Assembly: GCA_963921255.3 (NCBI GenBank)
Contig: CAWUEW020000001.1
Coordinates: 744,001-808,000, forward strand
From: JANSYL01 sp963921255
Lineage (GTDB): Bacteria; Pseudomonadota; Alphaproteobacteria; Rhodobacterales; Rhodobacteraceae
Direction of reading: 5' to 3'
Length of the DNA: 64,000 nt
Shown piece by piece: positions 1-7,902 of this stretch (the stretch's first letter is position 1; each line of letters begins with the position of its first letter). The notes below the pieces were generated by a model. The model had not been told where the DNA came from, made no database searches, and saw nothing but the letters and a program-made list of their open reading frames with translations. A program made the position numbers and the translations under genes.

Positions 1-5
1 CGTTC

Positions 6-302
6 GTGGCCGTCATGCTTGGCGTTGCGTTTTCCTTTGTGCGGCTGATCATCGGCCCAACGCTGCCGGACCGGATCGTGGCGCTGGACGTGATGACCGT
101 TCTGATCGTCAGCTTCTGTGGCCTGTATGCGCTGCGCTCGGACGACACGGCGTTCATCGACGTCGCGATTGTGTTGGCGCTGGTCGGGTTCCTTGCGACG
201 GTCGCATTGGCCCGATTTGTGGAACGCCGCAGTTTCCGTGGCGGGTCGTCCGCCCCGAAACCGAAAATGACCAACCAAACCGGAGAGACCGATCATGGCT
301 GA
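6..302 (+). CDS. mnhF: Mrp/Mnh-type cation/H+ antiporter subunit F (possibly 5'-truncated)
   Basis: This is a small, very hydrophobic protein of about 98 residues with three predicted membrane helices (about residues 1-17, 26-45 and 50-72), as in MnhF/MrpF/PhaF. In that family the subunit is part of the multi-subunit inner-membrane Na+(K+)/H+ antiporter. The first usable start is a GTG five bases into the window, so the true start may lie upstream of the window. Its stop overlaps the start of mnhG by 8 bases, which is the usual operon order and supports the call. The larger subunits (A-E) would lie to the left, outside the window. The hydrophilic tail after residue 75 carries no recognised motif. 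Confidence 0.85.
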   Translation: MAVMLGVAFSFVRLIIGPTLPDRIVALDVMTVLIVSFCGLYALRSDDTAFIDVAIVLALVGFLATVALARFVERRSFRGGSSAPKPKMTNQTGETDHG

Positions 303-630
303 GATCATCATGGTGGCCCTTATCCTGATCGGCGGTTTCTTCTGTTTGGTCGCCGGACTTGGTGTGTTGCGTCTGCCGGATGTTCTGATCCGCATGCATG
401 CGTCGACCAAGGCCGGGACGCTCGGGTCGGGATTGGTGATGGGCGCGGTTGCGATCTATTTCGCCGATACCGCGACGATCACGCGCGCAGTGGTTGCGAT
501 CCTGTTCCTCCTGATCACGGCGCCGGTGGCCGCCCACATGATCGGGCGCGCGGCGTTCCGGGTGGGTGTACCGCTGTGGAAGACCGAGATCGAGCCGGGC
601 GCGAAAGAGAACCTTGAGCGTGACGGCTGA
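295..630 (+). CDS. mnhG: Mrp/Mnh-type cation/H+ antiporter subunit G
   Basis: The 111-residue product has three membrane helices and the MnhG/MrpG signature near residues 23-46 (GVLRLPDVLIRMHA followed by K-A-G-TLG). It is the last subunit of the Mrp antiporter operon, which exchanges Na+ or K+ for protons at the inner membrane and supports pH and salt tolerance. It overlaps mnhF by 8 bases, indicating translational coupling. The next gene is convergent, starting its stop codon 15 bases further on, so this is the operon end. Confidence 0.92.
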   Translation: MAEIIMVALILIGGFFCLVAGLGVLRLPDVLIRMHASTKAGTLGSGLVMGAVAIYFADTATITRAVVAILFLLITAPVAAHMIGRAAFRVGVPLWKTEIEPGAKENLERDG

Positions 631-645
631 CGCGCGGTCGTCGCC

Positions 646-1440
646 CTAGGTCTGCAGGAAATTGTAGCGACCGTCCCGGCGGATGGCGCAGGCCGACAGG
701 CATCCGTTCTGCCAGGCGCCGGTATCCAGTCCAATACGCCCGTTGGCAAAACTCGGGCTGTCCTGCTTCATATGCCCGTGGGCGATCCAGATGCCATCGC
801 CGCGTTCGGTGTTGTCGAACTCGGGATGTCCCCAGAGCAGCACGCGCGGGGATTGTTGTTCCATCGGACGCATGGGATCCGCGCCCGCATGCACGGCCCA
901 GAGGTTGCCCGAGGACCAGCTGTAGGGAAGCTGCGCCAGCCAGGATTTGGTCTGATCGCCCAAGGCGCTGTCCAGCGCCTCAGCGGTGAAGCGGAACTGG
1001 TCGGGCGTTGCGGTATCCCGCGCCTTCAGACTGATCCGATAGCTTTTGAGGGTCGCATCGCCCCCATTGCGCAGCCAGCGGGGGCCGCGCAGAACCGGGT
1101 CCTGCAGAAAGTCCAGCATCATGCGTTCATGGCTGCCCATGATGCAGGTGACGTTTCCGGGAAACTCGTTCGTCAGCACCTGCAAGCGGGCCAGAACGGC
1201 CGCGCTGTCCGGGCCGTGGTCGATGTAGTTGCCGAGGAACACAAGGTGGGGATCCGCGCTCCCGGTGCCGCCGATATGGGCGTCGATCAGCTCGAGCATG
1301 GTTTCCAGCAGATCGGCCCGGCCGTTGACATCACCGACCAGATAGCAGGCGCGGTCAGGCCGGGGCAGACCATCGGCCCCCGCGGTCCCGGTGGACGCGG
1401 GCGGGGTCCTGTCCATAAGGGATCGAAACCGGCGCAACAT
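646..1440 (-). CDS. Calcineurin-like metallophosphoesterase homologue with degraded metal-binding motifs
   Basis: The 264-residue protein has the layout of the bacterial PPP-type serine/threonine phosphatases (calcineurin-like fold), but the metal-binding blocks are altered. The block normally GDxHG reads GDVNG (residues 36-40), GDxxDRG reads GNYIDHG (70-76), and GNHE reads GSHE (102-105). The later histidines in VHAG (183-186) and HGH (221-223) are kept, as is the catalytic His of GSHE. The lost Asp at position 71 normally bridges both metals and Arg (here His 75) contacts phosphate, so the protein is probably a weak enzyme, an inactive binder, or a gene in early decay. The reading frame is intact. 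It lies alone between the convergent mnhG and the ybbP-like gene. Confidence 0.8.
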   Translation of the reverse strand: MLRRFRSLMDRTPPASTGTAGADGLPRPDRACYLVGDVNGRADLLETMLELIDAHIGGTGSADPHLVFLGNYIDHGPDSAAVLARLQVLTNEFPGNVTCIMGSHERMMLDFLQDPVLRGPRWLRNGGDATLKSYRISLKARDTATPDQFRFTAEALDSALGDQTKSWLAQLPYSWSSGNLWAVHAGADPMRPMEQQSPRVLLWGHPEFDNTERGDGIWIAHGHMKQDSPSFANGRIGLDTGAWQNGCLSACAIRRDGRYNFLQT

Positions 1441-1499
1441 ACAGCGTCAGGTGCGGTCTTCGGCTTCAATTGGCAAGGGGAAAGATCACGCTGCGGCGA

Positions 1500-4034
1500 C
1501 TATTCCCGGGCGCGCAGCACTTGCGCCGGCCGCGCCGCCAATGGGCGCAAGGCGAATGCCAAGCCAGCCAGCAAAGTCGCCAAGGCGCCGCCCAAAATGA
1601 TGGCAATCGCCGAGACCGGTTCGAAGGCATACTCGGTTTCCATGACAAAGGTCATCACGCCCCACCCGCCAAGGGCGCCGGCGACGATCGCCACAGCCCC
1701 CGCCGCCGCCCCCAACAGGGCCGAGCGCAGGGCAAAGCTGCCCAAGATCCGGCGGCGGCTGGCGCCGAGCGTCTTGAGAACAGCGGCTTCGAACACCCGG
1801 CGCCGTTCGCCGGCCGCCGCGGCGCCAATCAACACGATGAACCCCGTCACCAGCGTGGCCGCCGCCCCATAGGAGGTCGCCGCCGCCAAAGAGCGGAGCG
1901 CGTCGGCCACCTGGTCAATGGCGTCGCGCACGCGAATGGCGGTGATGTTGGGCGCGCCGCCCGCGACATCGCGCAGGATCGCGGCTTCGGCGGCTTCTTC
2001 GGCATAGACCGTTGCGATGTGCGTGTGCGGTGCACCGGCCAGCGCGTTGGGCGACATCGTCAGGATAAAGCCGATGCCCGCATTCTCGAAGCTCACTTCG
2101 CGCAAGGCTGCGATTTCGGCGATGATGTCCCGCCCAAGGATGTTGACCGTGATGCTGTCGCCCACGCCGATGCCGATCTCCAGCGCCTCTTCGGCGGCAA
2201 AGGCCACCAGTGGCGGTCCGGTATAGCCCTCTGGCCACCACGCGCCGTCGACGATCTCGGACGCGGGGGGTGCACTGTCCAAATAGGTCACGCCCCGATC
2301 CCCTTGGATGACCCAATGATCCCCGGCCACATCGGCGGCCGGCTGGTCGTTGATCCGGGTCAGGATGCCCCGCAGCATGGGTGCGGTGTCGACGCGGCTG
2401 ACGGCGGGATCGTTTTGCACGCGCTCAAGGAAGGGCTGCAGCTGGTCCGGTTGAACATCGACGAAGAAATACGAGGGGGCAACCGTGGGAAGGTCGCGTT
2501 GAATGGCCGAGTGCAGGTTCGAGTCAATCTGCCCGACGGCGGCCAGAACCGCCAATCCCAAGCCGAGCGACAGCACGACACTGGTTGCGTCCGAGCCGGG
2601 GCCGCCGACCGCCCCGAGCGCGGTGCGGAGCGCGGTGCGCCCCCGGACGAACCGCCCCCGTGCGAGCCGCCGCGCAAGGACGCGGATGCCCCAGGCCGAC
2701 AGGGCCAGGATGGCCAGAGAGCCGGCAATCCCGCCTGCCGCTCCAAGGGCCAAGGTAGGGATGCCGGACAGCCAAACGGCGATCCCGAGCAGGGCTGCAA
2801 CCAGTCCGGCGATCACCACGAGGTAGCCGATGCCGGGCAAGCCGCGGCTAGGCGACGTGGCATCCCGAAACAGGGCGGCTGCGCGGACATTCTCGGTCCG
2901 GGCCAGGGGCCACAGGGTGAAGATCAGGGCCGTCAAAGCGCCATACAACGCAGCTTCGGCCAGCGGCGCGGGGTAGATCGAAAAGGCGACCGGGATCGGC
3001 AACTGCGCGGCGATGATCGGCGAGAAAGCCAATGGGATCAGCGCGCCCAGGATCAGGCCAAGCGACAGGCCCACCAGCGTCAGAAGGCCAATCTGCAGGA
3101 AATAGGCGGCAAAGATCGTCCGGCTTTGCGCGCCAAGGGTCTTGAGGGTCGCGATGGTTTCGATCTTCCCGTCCAGGTAGGCGCGCACGGCGGCCGAAAC
3201 GCCGACCCCGCCCACGGCGAGACCGGCAAGCCCGACAAGCACGAGGAACGCCCCGAGGCGATCGACGAAGACCTGAACGCCGGGTGCGCCATTGCCGCTG
3301 TCGCGCCACCGCATGCCCGTGGCCTCGAACCGATCCCGTGCGGTGTCGGACAGGGTCGCCACGTCCGCGTCCGGGCCAAGGGCGAGGCGATATTGGCTGT
3401 CGAACAGCGTTCCCGGGGTCAGCAGACCGGACGTTTGCAACCCCTCGAGCGAGACAATCGTCCGGGGGCCAAGGCCGAACCCGCCGGACGCCCCATCCGG
3501 TTCGGACAAAAGCGCCGCGCGCAGTTCGAACTCTTGCGTGCCAAGGCGGAAGACATCGCCGACCTCCAAGGCCAGGCGGTCGATCAGGACCGGGTCCATC
3601 ACGGCGCCGGGCAGGTCGGTTGTGGCAAGGGCGTCGGCCATGCCAATTGCGGGCTCCAGTATGGCGTCGCCATAGATCGGATAGGCGTCGTCGACGCCGC
3701 GCACCTGGGTCAAACCGCGTTCCGGGCCGGTGGCGCGATCAATCACCACCATCGACCGGAAATCCACGGTTTCCGAGACGGTGCCGGCGATGCCTGCCAT
3801 GAACGCGCGTTCATCTTCTGAGGCAAAGCGGTAGGTAAAGGACATCTCGGCATCGCCGCCGAGAATGATGGCGCCTTCGCGGGTCAGCCCCGCCTGGATC
3901 GACTCGCGGACGGTGCCGACGGCGGCGATGGCTGCAACGCCAAGCGCGAGGCAGGCAAGGAAGATACGAAAATTGCGCAACCCGCCGCGCAGCTCACGGC
4001 GCGCAATCCGCCAAGCCATGCCGAGCGTGGTCAT
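1500..4034 (-). CDS. ybbP: ABC transporter permease, YbbP/FtsX family
   Basis: An 844-residue inner-membrane protein with an N-terminal helix (about 17-38), a large periplasmic domain, and two FtsX-type membrane blocks (helices from about 260 to 450 and three near the C-terminus after residue 720). Length and layout match the YbbP class, about 800 residues. Its start overlaps the stop of the ATPase gene by four bases (ATGA), so the two form one transporter. With the divergent esterase gene this is the widespread ybbA-ybbP/tesA arrangement, linked in other bacteria to export or turnover of lipids or other hydrophobic compounds; the substrate here is not shown by the sequence. Confidence 0.9.
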   Translation of the reverse strand: MTTLGMAWRIARRELRGGLRNFRIFLACLALGVAAIAAVGTVRESIQAGLTREGAIILGGDAEMSFTYRFASEDERAFMAGIAGTVSETVDFRSMVVIDRATGPERGLTQVRGVDDAYPIYGDAILEPAIGMADALATTDLPGAVMDPVLIDRLALEVGDVFRLGTQEFELRAALLSEPDGASGGFGLGPRTIVSLEGLQTSGLLTPGTLFDSQYRLALGPDADVATLSDTARDRFEATGMRWRDSGNGAPGVQVFVDRLGAFLVLVGLAGLAVGGVGVSAAVRAYLDGKIETIATLKTLGAQSRTIFAAYFLQIGLLTLVGLSLGLILGALIPLAFSPIIAAQLPIPVAFSIYPAPLAEAALYGALTALIFTLWPLARTENVRAAALFRDATSPSRGLPGIGYLVVIAGLVAALLGIAVWLSGIPTLALGAAGGIAGSLAILALSAWGIRVLARRLARGRFVRGRTALRTALGAVGGPGSDATSVVLSLGLGLAVLAAVGQIDSNLHSAIQRDLPTVAPSYFFVDVQPDQLQPFLERVQNDPAVSRVDTAPMLRGILTRINDQPAADVAGDHWVIQGDRGVTYLDSAPPASEIVDGAWWPEGYTGPPLVAFAAEEALEIGIGVGDSITVNILGRDIIAEIAALREVSFENAGIGFILTMSPNALAGAPHTHIATVYAEEAAEAAILRDVAGGAPNITAIRVRDAIDQVADALRSLAAATSYGAAATLVTGFIVLIGAAAAGERRRVFEAAVLKTLGASRRRILGSFALRSALLGAAAGAVAIVAGALGGWGVMTFVMETEYAFEPVSAIAIILGGALATLLAGLAFALRPLAARPAQVLRARE

Positions 4035-4735
4035 TCCGCAGCGTCCTTCAGGGCTGCGGTGTCAATCCGCCCGTCGCGCAACCGGATGTTGCGGTCGCAG
4101 CGGGCGGCCAGTTCGGGCGCATGCGTCACGAGGACAAGCGTGGCGCCGTGCCGGTCGCGCAAGCCAAACAGCATGTCCATGATGGCCTGTCCGTTCGGAC
4201 CGTCCAGATTGCCCGTCGGCTCATCCGCCAGCAGGATCGCGGGGCGCGGTGCGGCGGCGCGGGCCAGCGCGACGCGCTGCTGCTCGCCCCCCGACATCTG
4301 GCTTGGGTAATGCCCGGCCCGATGGCCAAGGCCCACCGCCTCCAACTCGGCTTCGGCTCGGTCGAAGGCATCTCGATGCCCGGCCAATTCCAACGGTGTT
4401 GCGACATTCTCCAGGGCGGTCATTGTGGGAATGAGGTGGAAGGATTGGAACACGACCCCCATATGATCCCGGCGGAACAGGGCAAGTTGGTCTTCGTTCA
4501 TCGCGGTCAGGTCGTGGCCAAGCGCCCGAACTTCGCCCGCCGTGGCGCGCTCCAACCCGCCCAGAAGCATAAGGAGAGAGCTTTTGCCTGACCCCGACGG
4601 CCCCGTAAGCCCCACCGTTTCGCCCTTGGCGATGTCCAACGTGATGTCGTGCAGGATGTCGACGCGCCCGGCATTGCCGTCCAATGACAGGGCCACGTCG
4701 GCCAGGGACAGGACGGGGTCTTGGCTGTCGGTCAT
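4031..4735 (-). CDS. ybbA: ABC transporter ATP-binding protein, YbbA family
   Basis: The 234-residue protein is a complete ABC ATPase of the LolD/MacB-like class. It shows Walker A (GPSGSGKS, about residues 45-52), the Q-loop near 97, the signature MSGGEQQRVALARA (about 147-160) and Walker B followed by DEPTG (about 167-175). It is the first gene of a two-gene operon with the YbbP-like permease, overlapping it by four bases. The divergent tesA starts about 45 bases away, so both promoters share a very short intergenic space. Confidence 0.92.
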   Translation of the reverse strand: MTDSQDPVLSLADVALSLDGNAGRVDILHDITLDIAKGETVGLTGPSGSGKSSLLMLLGGLERATAGEVRALGHDLTAMNEDQLALFRRDHMGVVFQSFHLIPTMTALENVATPLELAGHRDAFDRAEAELEAVGLGHRAGHYPSQMSGGEQQRVALARAAAPRPAILLADEPTGNLDGPNGQAIMDMLFGLRDRHGATLVLVTHAPELAARCDRNIRLRDGRIDTAALKDAAE

Positions 4736-4778
4736 CGCTAAACGCCTCGGTTCAGTTTCCTACAGGCCATATGGGGCC

Positions 4779-5429
4779 TTGCGCAGCCTGGGCAAGGTGG
4801 CGCTGCCCGCCATTTTCCTGGCAACGGCCGTCGAGGCGCAAGAGGTGACGATTGCCGCTTTGGGCGACAGCCTGACCCAAGGCTTCGGGCTGGTGCAGGA
4901 GGAGGGGTTCGTTCCGCAGCTGGAGGCCTGGTTGCGGGCACGGGGCCAGGACGTGAGCCTGATCAACGCGGGTGTGTCCGGCGACACCACCGCCGGCGGA
5001 TTGGCACGGGTGGGCTGGACCCTGACGCCCGAGGTGGATGCGATGATTGTGGCCTTGGGGGGAAATGACCTTTTGCGGGGGCTTCCGCCCGAGGCCAGCC
5101 GCGCCAATCTGGACGGCATCCTGACCGCCGCGGCCGAGGCCGAGGTCGCGGTCCTGTTGGTCGGTCTGCAGGCACCGGGAAATTTCGGGCCGGAATGGCA
5201 GGCCGCGTTCAACGGCATGTATCCTGATCTGGCCGCCGAACATGACGCCCTGCTGTTCGAAAACTTTCTCGCCCCCCTGGTCGATACCGGGGCCGAGAAT
5301 CCGGTTGCTGCTTTGGCGGCCTACATGCAGCCGGACGGCATTCATCCTAACGCCACCGGGGTGGCCGTGATTGTCGAGGCGATGGGGCCGATGGTCGAAG
5401 ATCTGATCACCCGGGTGGCGCAACCATGA
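4779..5429 (+). CDS. tesA: Periplasmic arylesterase / lysophospholipase, GDSL (SGNH) family
   Basis: From the proposed start the product is 216 residues. It begins with a signal peptide (about 1-21, ending AVEA before Gln) and then has the SGNH blocks: GDSL with the nucleophile Ser near residue 31, a block II Gly in GVSGDTT, the block III Asn in GGND, and a C-terminal DGIHPN with the Asp-His pair. This matches TesA, a periplasmic esterase/thioesterase/lysophospholipase. No in-frame ATG gives a sensible N-terminus. I chose the TTG at 4779 because it gives a compact signal peptide; a longer frame runs back to 4542 but overlaps ybbA. The end overlaps the convergent glpR by 23 bases. The start is less certain than the identity. 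Confidence 0.85.
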   Translation: MRSLGKVALPAIFLATAVEAQEVTIAALGDSLTQGFGLVQEEGFVPQLEAWLRARGQDVSLINAGVSGDTTAGGLARVGWTLTPEVDAMIVALGGNDLLRGLPPEASRANLDGILTAAAEAEVAVLLVGLQAPGNFGPEWQAAFNGMYPDLAAEHDALLFENFLAPLVDTGAENPVAALAAYMQPDGIHPNATGVAVIVEAMGPMVEDLITRVAQP

Positions 5430-6174
5430 TCTCGGTGCCCGCCTGATCGCAGATCGCGGTCAACGCGGCAGGCGGCGGGGCATCGGTGATCCAGCGGTCA
5501 ATATCGGCAAGCGAGGCGATCCGGACTGGTGCGCTTCGGTCAAGCTTGCCGATATCCGCCACGAGGATCACGCTGCGCGCCTGCGCGATGATCGCGCGGG
5601 AGACGCGCACCTCGTCCGGATCGAAATCCAGGATGTCGCCTTCGAGGTCCAATGCCGAGCCGCCGATGATCGCCACGTCGACTTTGAATTGCCGGATCGT
5701 CTCAACCGCAATGTCGCCCACGAGCCCGCCGTCGCTGCGCCGAAGACGCCCGCCAGTCAGGATCACCTCGGCTGTGGGATGATCGCCAAGGGTCTGCGCG
5801 ACATTCATGTTGTTGGTCACCACCATGAGATCGCGCGTCTCCGCCAGGGCGCGGGCGACCGCCTCGGTCGTGGTGCCAATGTTCAGGAACAGCGAGGCAC
5901 CGGGCGGGATCAGACCGGCGGCGGTGGCGGCGATGGCGTCTTTCGCGCCCGCATTGATCTGGCGGCGTTCTGCATAGCCGAGGTTGGTGACACCCGACGG
6001 CAGCATTGCCCCGCCGTGGGTGCGCTGCATCAGACCCAAATCGCAAAGCTCCGTCAGGTCGCGCCGAATGGTCTGCACCGTCACGTCAAACGCGGCGGCA
6101 AGATCATCGACGCTGACCCGACCGGTTTGGCGGGCGTGGGACAGGATGTCGGTTTGTCTGGGTGTCATGCGCAT
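5407..6174 (-). CDS. glpR: DeoR-family transcriptional regulator, likely glycerol-3-phosphate repressor GlpR
   Basis: The 255-residue protein has the N-terminal DeoR winged helix (VSVDDLAAAFDVTVQTIRRD, about residues 18-37) and the C-terminal DeoR sensor domain with its TNN and TGGRLRR segments. DeoR-type sensor domains bind phosphorylated sugars or polyols. It is divergent from glpD and glpK, so control of glycerol-3-phosphate catabolism is the natural reading. I start it at the ATG that gives MRMTPRQTDIL; a longer frame to 6231 would run through the operator-like repeats. Two identical 11-base repeats in the divergent spacer are a likely binding site. Confidence 0.88.
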   Translation of the reverse strand: MRMTPRQTDILSHARQTGRVSVDDLAAAFDVTVQTIRRDLTELCDLGLMQRTHGGAMLPSGVTNLGYAERRQINAGAKDAIAATAAGLIPPGASLFLNIGTTTEAVARALAETRDLMVVTNNMNVAQTLGDHPTAEVILTGGRLRRSDGGLVGDIAVETIRQFKVDVAIIGGSALDLEGDILDFDPDEVRVSRAIIAQARSVILVADIGKLDRSAPVRIASLADIDRWITDAPPPAALTAICDQAGTEIMVAPPG

Positions 6175-6194
6175 GTTTCCGGTTATAGCGAATA

Positions 6195-6226
6195 AAAACG
6201 AACATGAAAATTGACAAAACGAACAT
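6195..6226. promoter_or_regulatory. Candidate GlpR operator: two phased direct repeats in the glpR-glpD spacer
   Basis: The 11-base word AAAACGAACAT occurs at 6195-6205 and again at 6216-6226, 21 bases apart, which is two helical turns on the same face. DeoR-family repressors commonly bind tandem or inverted repeats in such divergent spacers. A TTGACA hexamer lies between the copies at 6211-6216, but I see no good matching -10 for glpD. The function is inferred from position and phasing. Confidence 0.6.
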
Positions 6227-6273
6227 CGCATGAGACGACGCGCGCACAGACGACTCAGTGCATGAGGTCAGAC

Positions 6274-7842
6274 ATGGCAGCCCAATACGACCTGTTCGTC
6301 ATTGGTGGTGGGATCAACGGGGTCGGCATTGCGCGCGATGCGGCGGGCCGTGGCCTGTCGGTCTGTCTGGCTGAAATGGACGATCTTGCGGGGGCCACAA
6401 GCTCGGCCTCGACCAAGCTGTTCCATGGCGGGCTGCGGTATCTGGAGTTCTTCGAGTTCAACCTCGTGCGCCACGCCTTGGAAGAACGCGAAACCTTGCT
6501 GCGGGCGATGCCACATATTTCGTGGCCGATGCGGTTTGTCCTGCCGTTGTCGCCCGAGATGCGGTTTGACAGTTCGACGCCGACGTCCCGGATTCTGTCG
6601 ACTATGATGCCTTGGATGAAAGGGCGTCGGCCCAACTGGCTGATCCGTTTGGGGTTGTTCCTCTATGACACCTTGGGCGGGCGGAAGATTCTGCCCGGCA
6701 CGACCAAGCTGGACCTGACCCGCGCGCCGGAGGGGGCTGTCTTGGACGACCGGTTCAAGCTGGCCTACGAGTATTCCGATTGTTGGGTCGAGGATGCGCG
6801 GCTTGTGGTGCTGAACGCCCGCGATGCCGAAGCGCGCGGGGCCCGCATTCTGACCCGCACCAGGGTCGCCCGTGCCGAGCGAGTGGGTGAACTTTGGCAG
6901 ATCACACTAGAGACCGAGGCGGGACCGGAAACCGTCCATGCCAAGGGTCTGGTGAATGCGGGCGGCCCTTGGGTGGCGGATGTTGTCCGGACTGTCGCCC
7001 GGCAGAATTCGTCCGAAAACGTGCGTCTGGTCCGGGGCAGCCATATCGTCACCAAACGCCTGTTCGATCATGAGAAGTGCTATTTCTTTCAAGGCGCTGA
7101 CGGGCGCATCATCTTCGCGATCCCCTACGAGACGGATTTCACGCTGATCGGCACGACGGATGCCGAACACGATGGCGATCCGCGCACGGCCGAATGCACG
7201 CCTGAAGAACGCGATTACCTGATCGCCTTTGCCAATCAGTACTTCAAACAGGATATCGGACCCGAGGATGTGGTCTGGACGTATTCCGGTGTGCGCCCGC
7301 TCTATGATGATGGTGCCAAATCCGCGACCGCCGCGACACGCGACTATGTGCTGTCTCTCGACACGTCCGGCCCCGTGATGCTGAGCGTGTTCGGCGGCAA
7401 GATCACGACCTATCGCAAGCTGGCCGAAGATGCGCTGGCCAAGTTGAAGCCGCATTTCCCCGGCGCGGCCAGTCCTTGGACGGCGGGCGCGCCTTTGCCG
7501 GGCGGGGATTTCCCCGTCGATGGCGTTGAGGCGCTGATTGACCGGTTGATGGCTGACTATCCGTTCCTGTCGGCGCGATGGGCCAAGCGGCTGGTCCGCG
7601 CCTACGGCACCGACGCGTGGGAGATGCTCGGGCCGTCCAGGACGGCCGACGATCTGGGGCGGGCCTTTGGCGCCACCCTGACCGAGGCGGAACTGCGCTG
7701 GCTGATCGAGCGGGAATATGCCTGCACGGCAGCGGACGTGGTTTGGCGCCGCTCGAAACTGGGATTACGCCTGACCGTGGACGAGATTGCGGCCATCGAC
7801 GCAGCGATGACCGATCTCAGACGCGCCGTGGCGGCGGAATGA
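6274..7842 (+). CDS. glpD: Aerobic glycerol-3-phosphate dehydrogenase (FAD, quinone-linked)
   Basis: The 522-residue enzyme oxidises sn-glycerol 3-phosphate to dihydroxyacetone phosphate at the inner membrane and passes electrons to quinone. The N-terminus has the FAD dinucleotide motif (FVIGGGINGVG, about residues 8-18), followed by the GlpD signatures SSASTKLFHGGLRYLE and, later, FGGKITTYRKLAEDAL, with the C-terminal DAO_C helical region after residue 390. The start at MAAQYDLF is chosen because a GAGG ribosome site lies about 8 bases upstream and it places the FAD motif at the usual position. It is followed by glpK after 60 bases. Confidence 0.96.
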   Translation: MAAQYDLFVIGGGINGVGIARDAAGRGLSVCLAEMDDLAGATSSASTKLFHGGLRYLEFFEFNLVRHALEERETLLRAMPHISWPMRFVLPLSPEMRFDSSTPTSRILSTMMPWMKGRRPNWLIRLGLFLYDTLGGRKILPGTTKLDLTRAPEGAVLDDRFKLAYEYSDCWVEDARLVVLNARDAEARGARILTRTRVARAERVGELWQITLETEAGPETVHAKGLVNAGGPWVADVVRTVARQNSSENVRLVRGSHIVTKRLFDHEKCYFFQGADGRIIFAIPYETDFTLIGTTDAEHDGDPRTAECTPEERDYLIAFANQYFKQDIGPEDVVWTYSGVRPLYDDGAKSATAATRDYVLSLDTSGPVMLSVFGGKITTYRKLAEDALAKLKPHFPGAASPWTAGAPLPGGDFPVDGVEALIDRLMADYPFLSARWAKRLVRAYGTDAWEMLGPSRTADDLGRAFGATLTEAELRWLIEREYACTAADVVWRRSKLGLRLTVDEIAAIDAAMTDLRRAVAAE

Positions 7843-7902
7843 CTTGCGGGGCGGCATCCACCCGATAGGGTGCCAACAGACCGAAAAGGGGAGGGACGGG
7901 CA

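Noticed and set aside
1470..3821. A 783-residue open frame on the plus strand antisense to the YbbP-like gene
   Set aside because: It is rich in Arg, Gly and Pro with no domain, which is the usual shadow of GC-rich coding sequence; the opposite strand encodes a clear FtsX-type permease.
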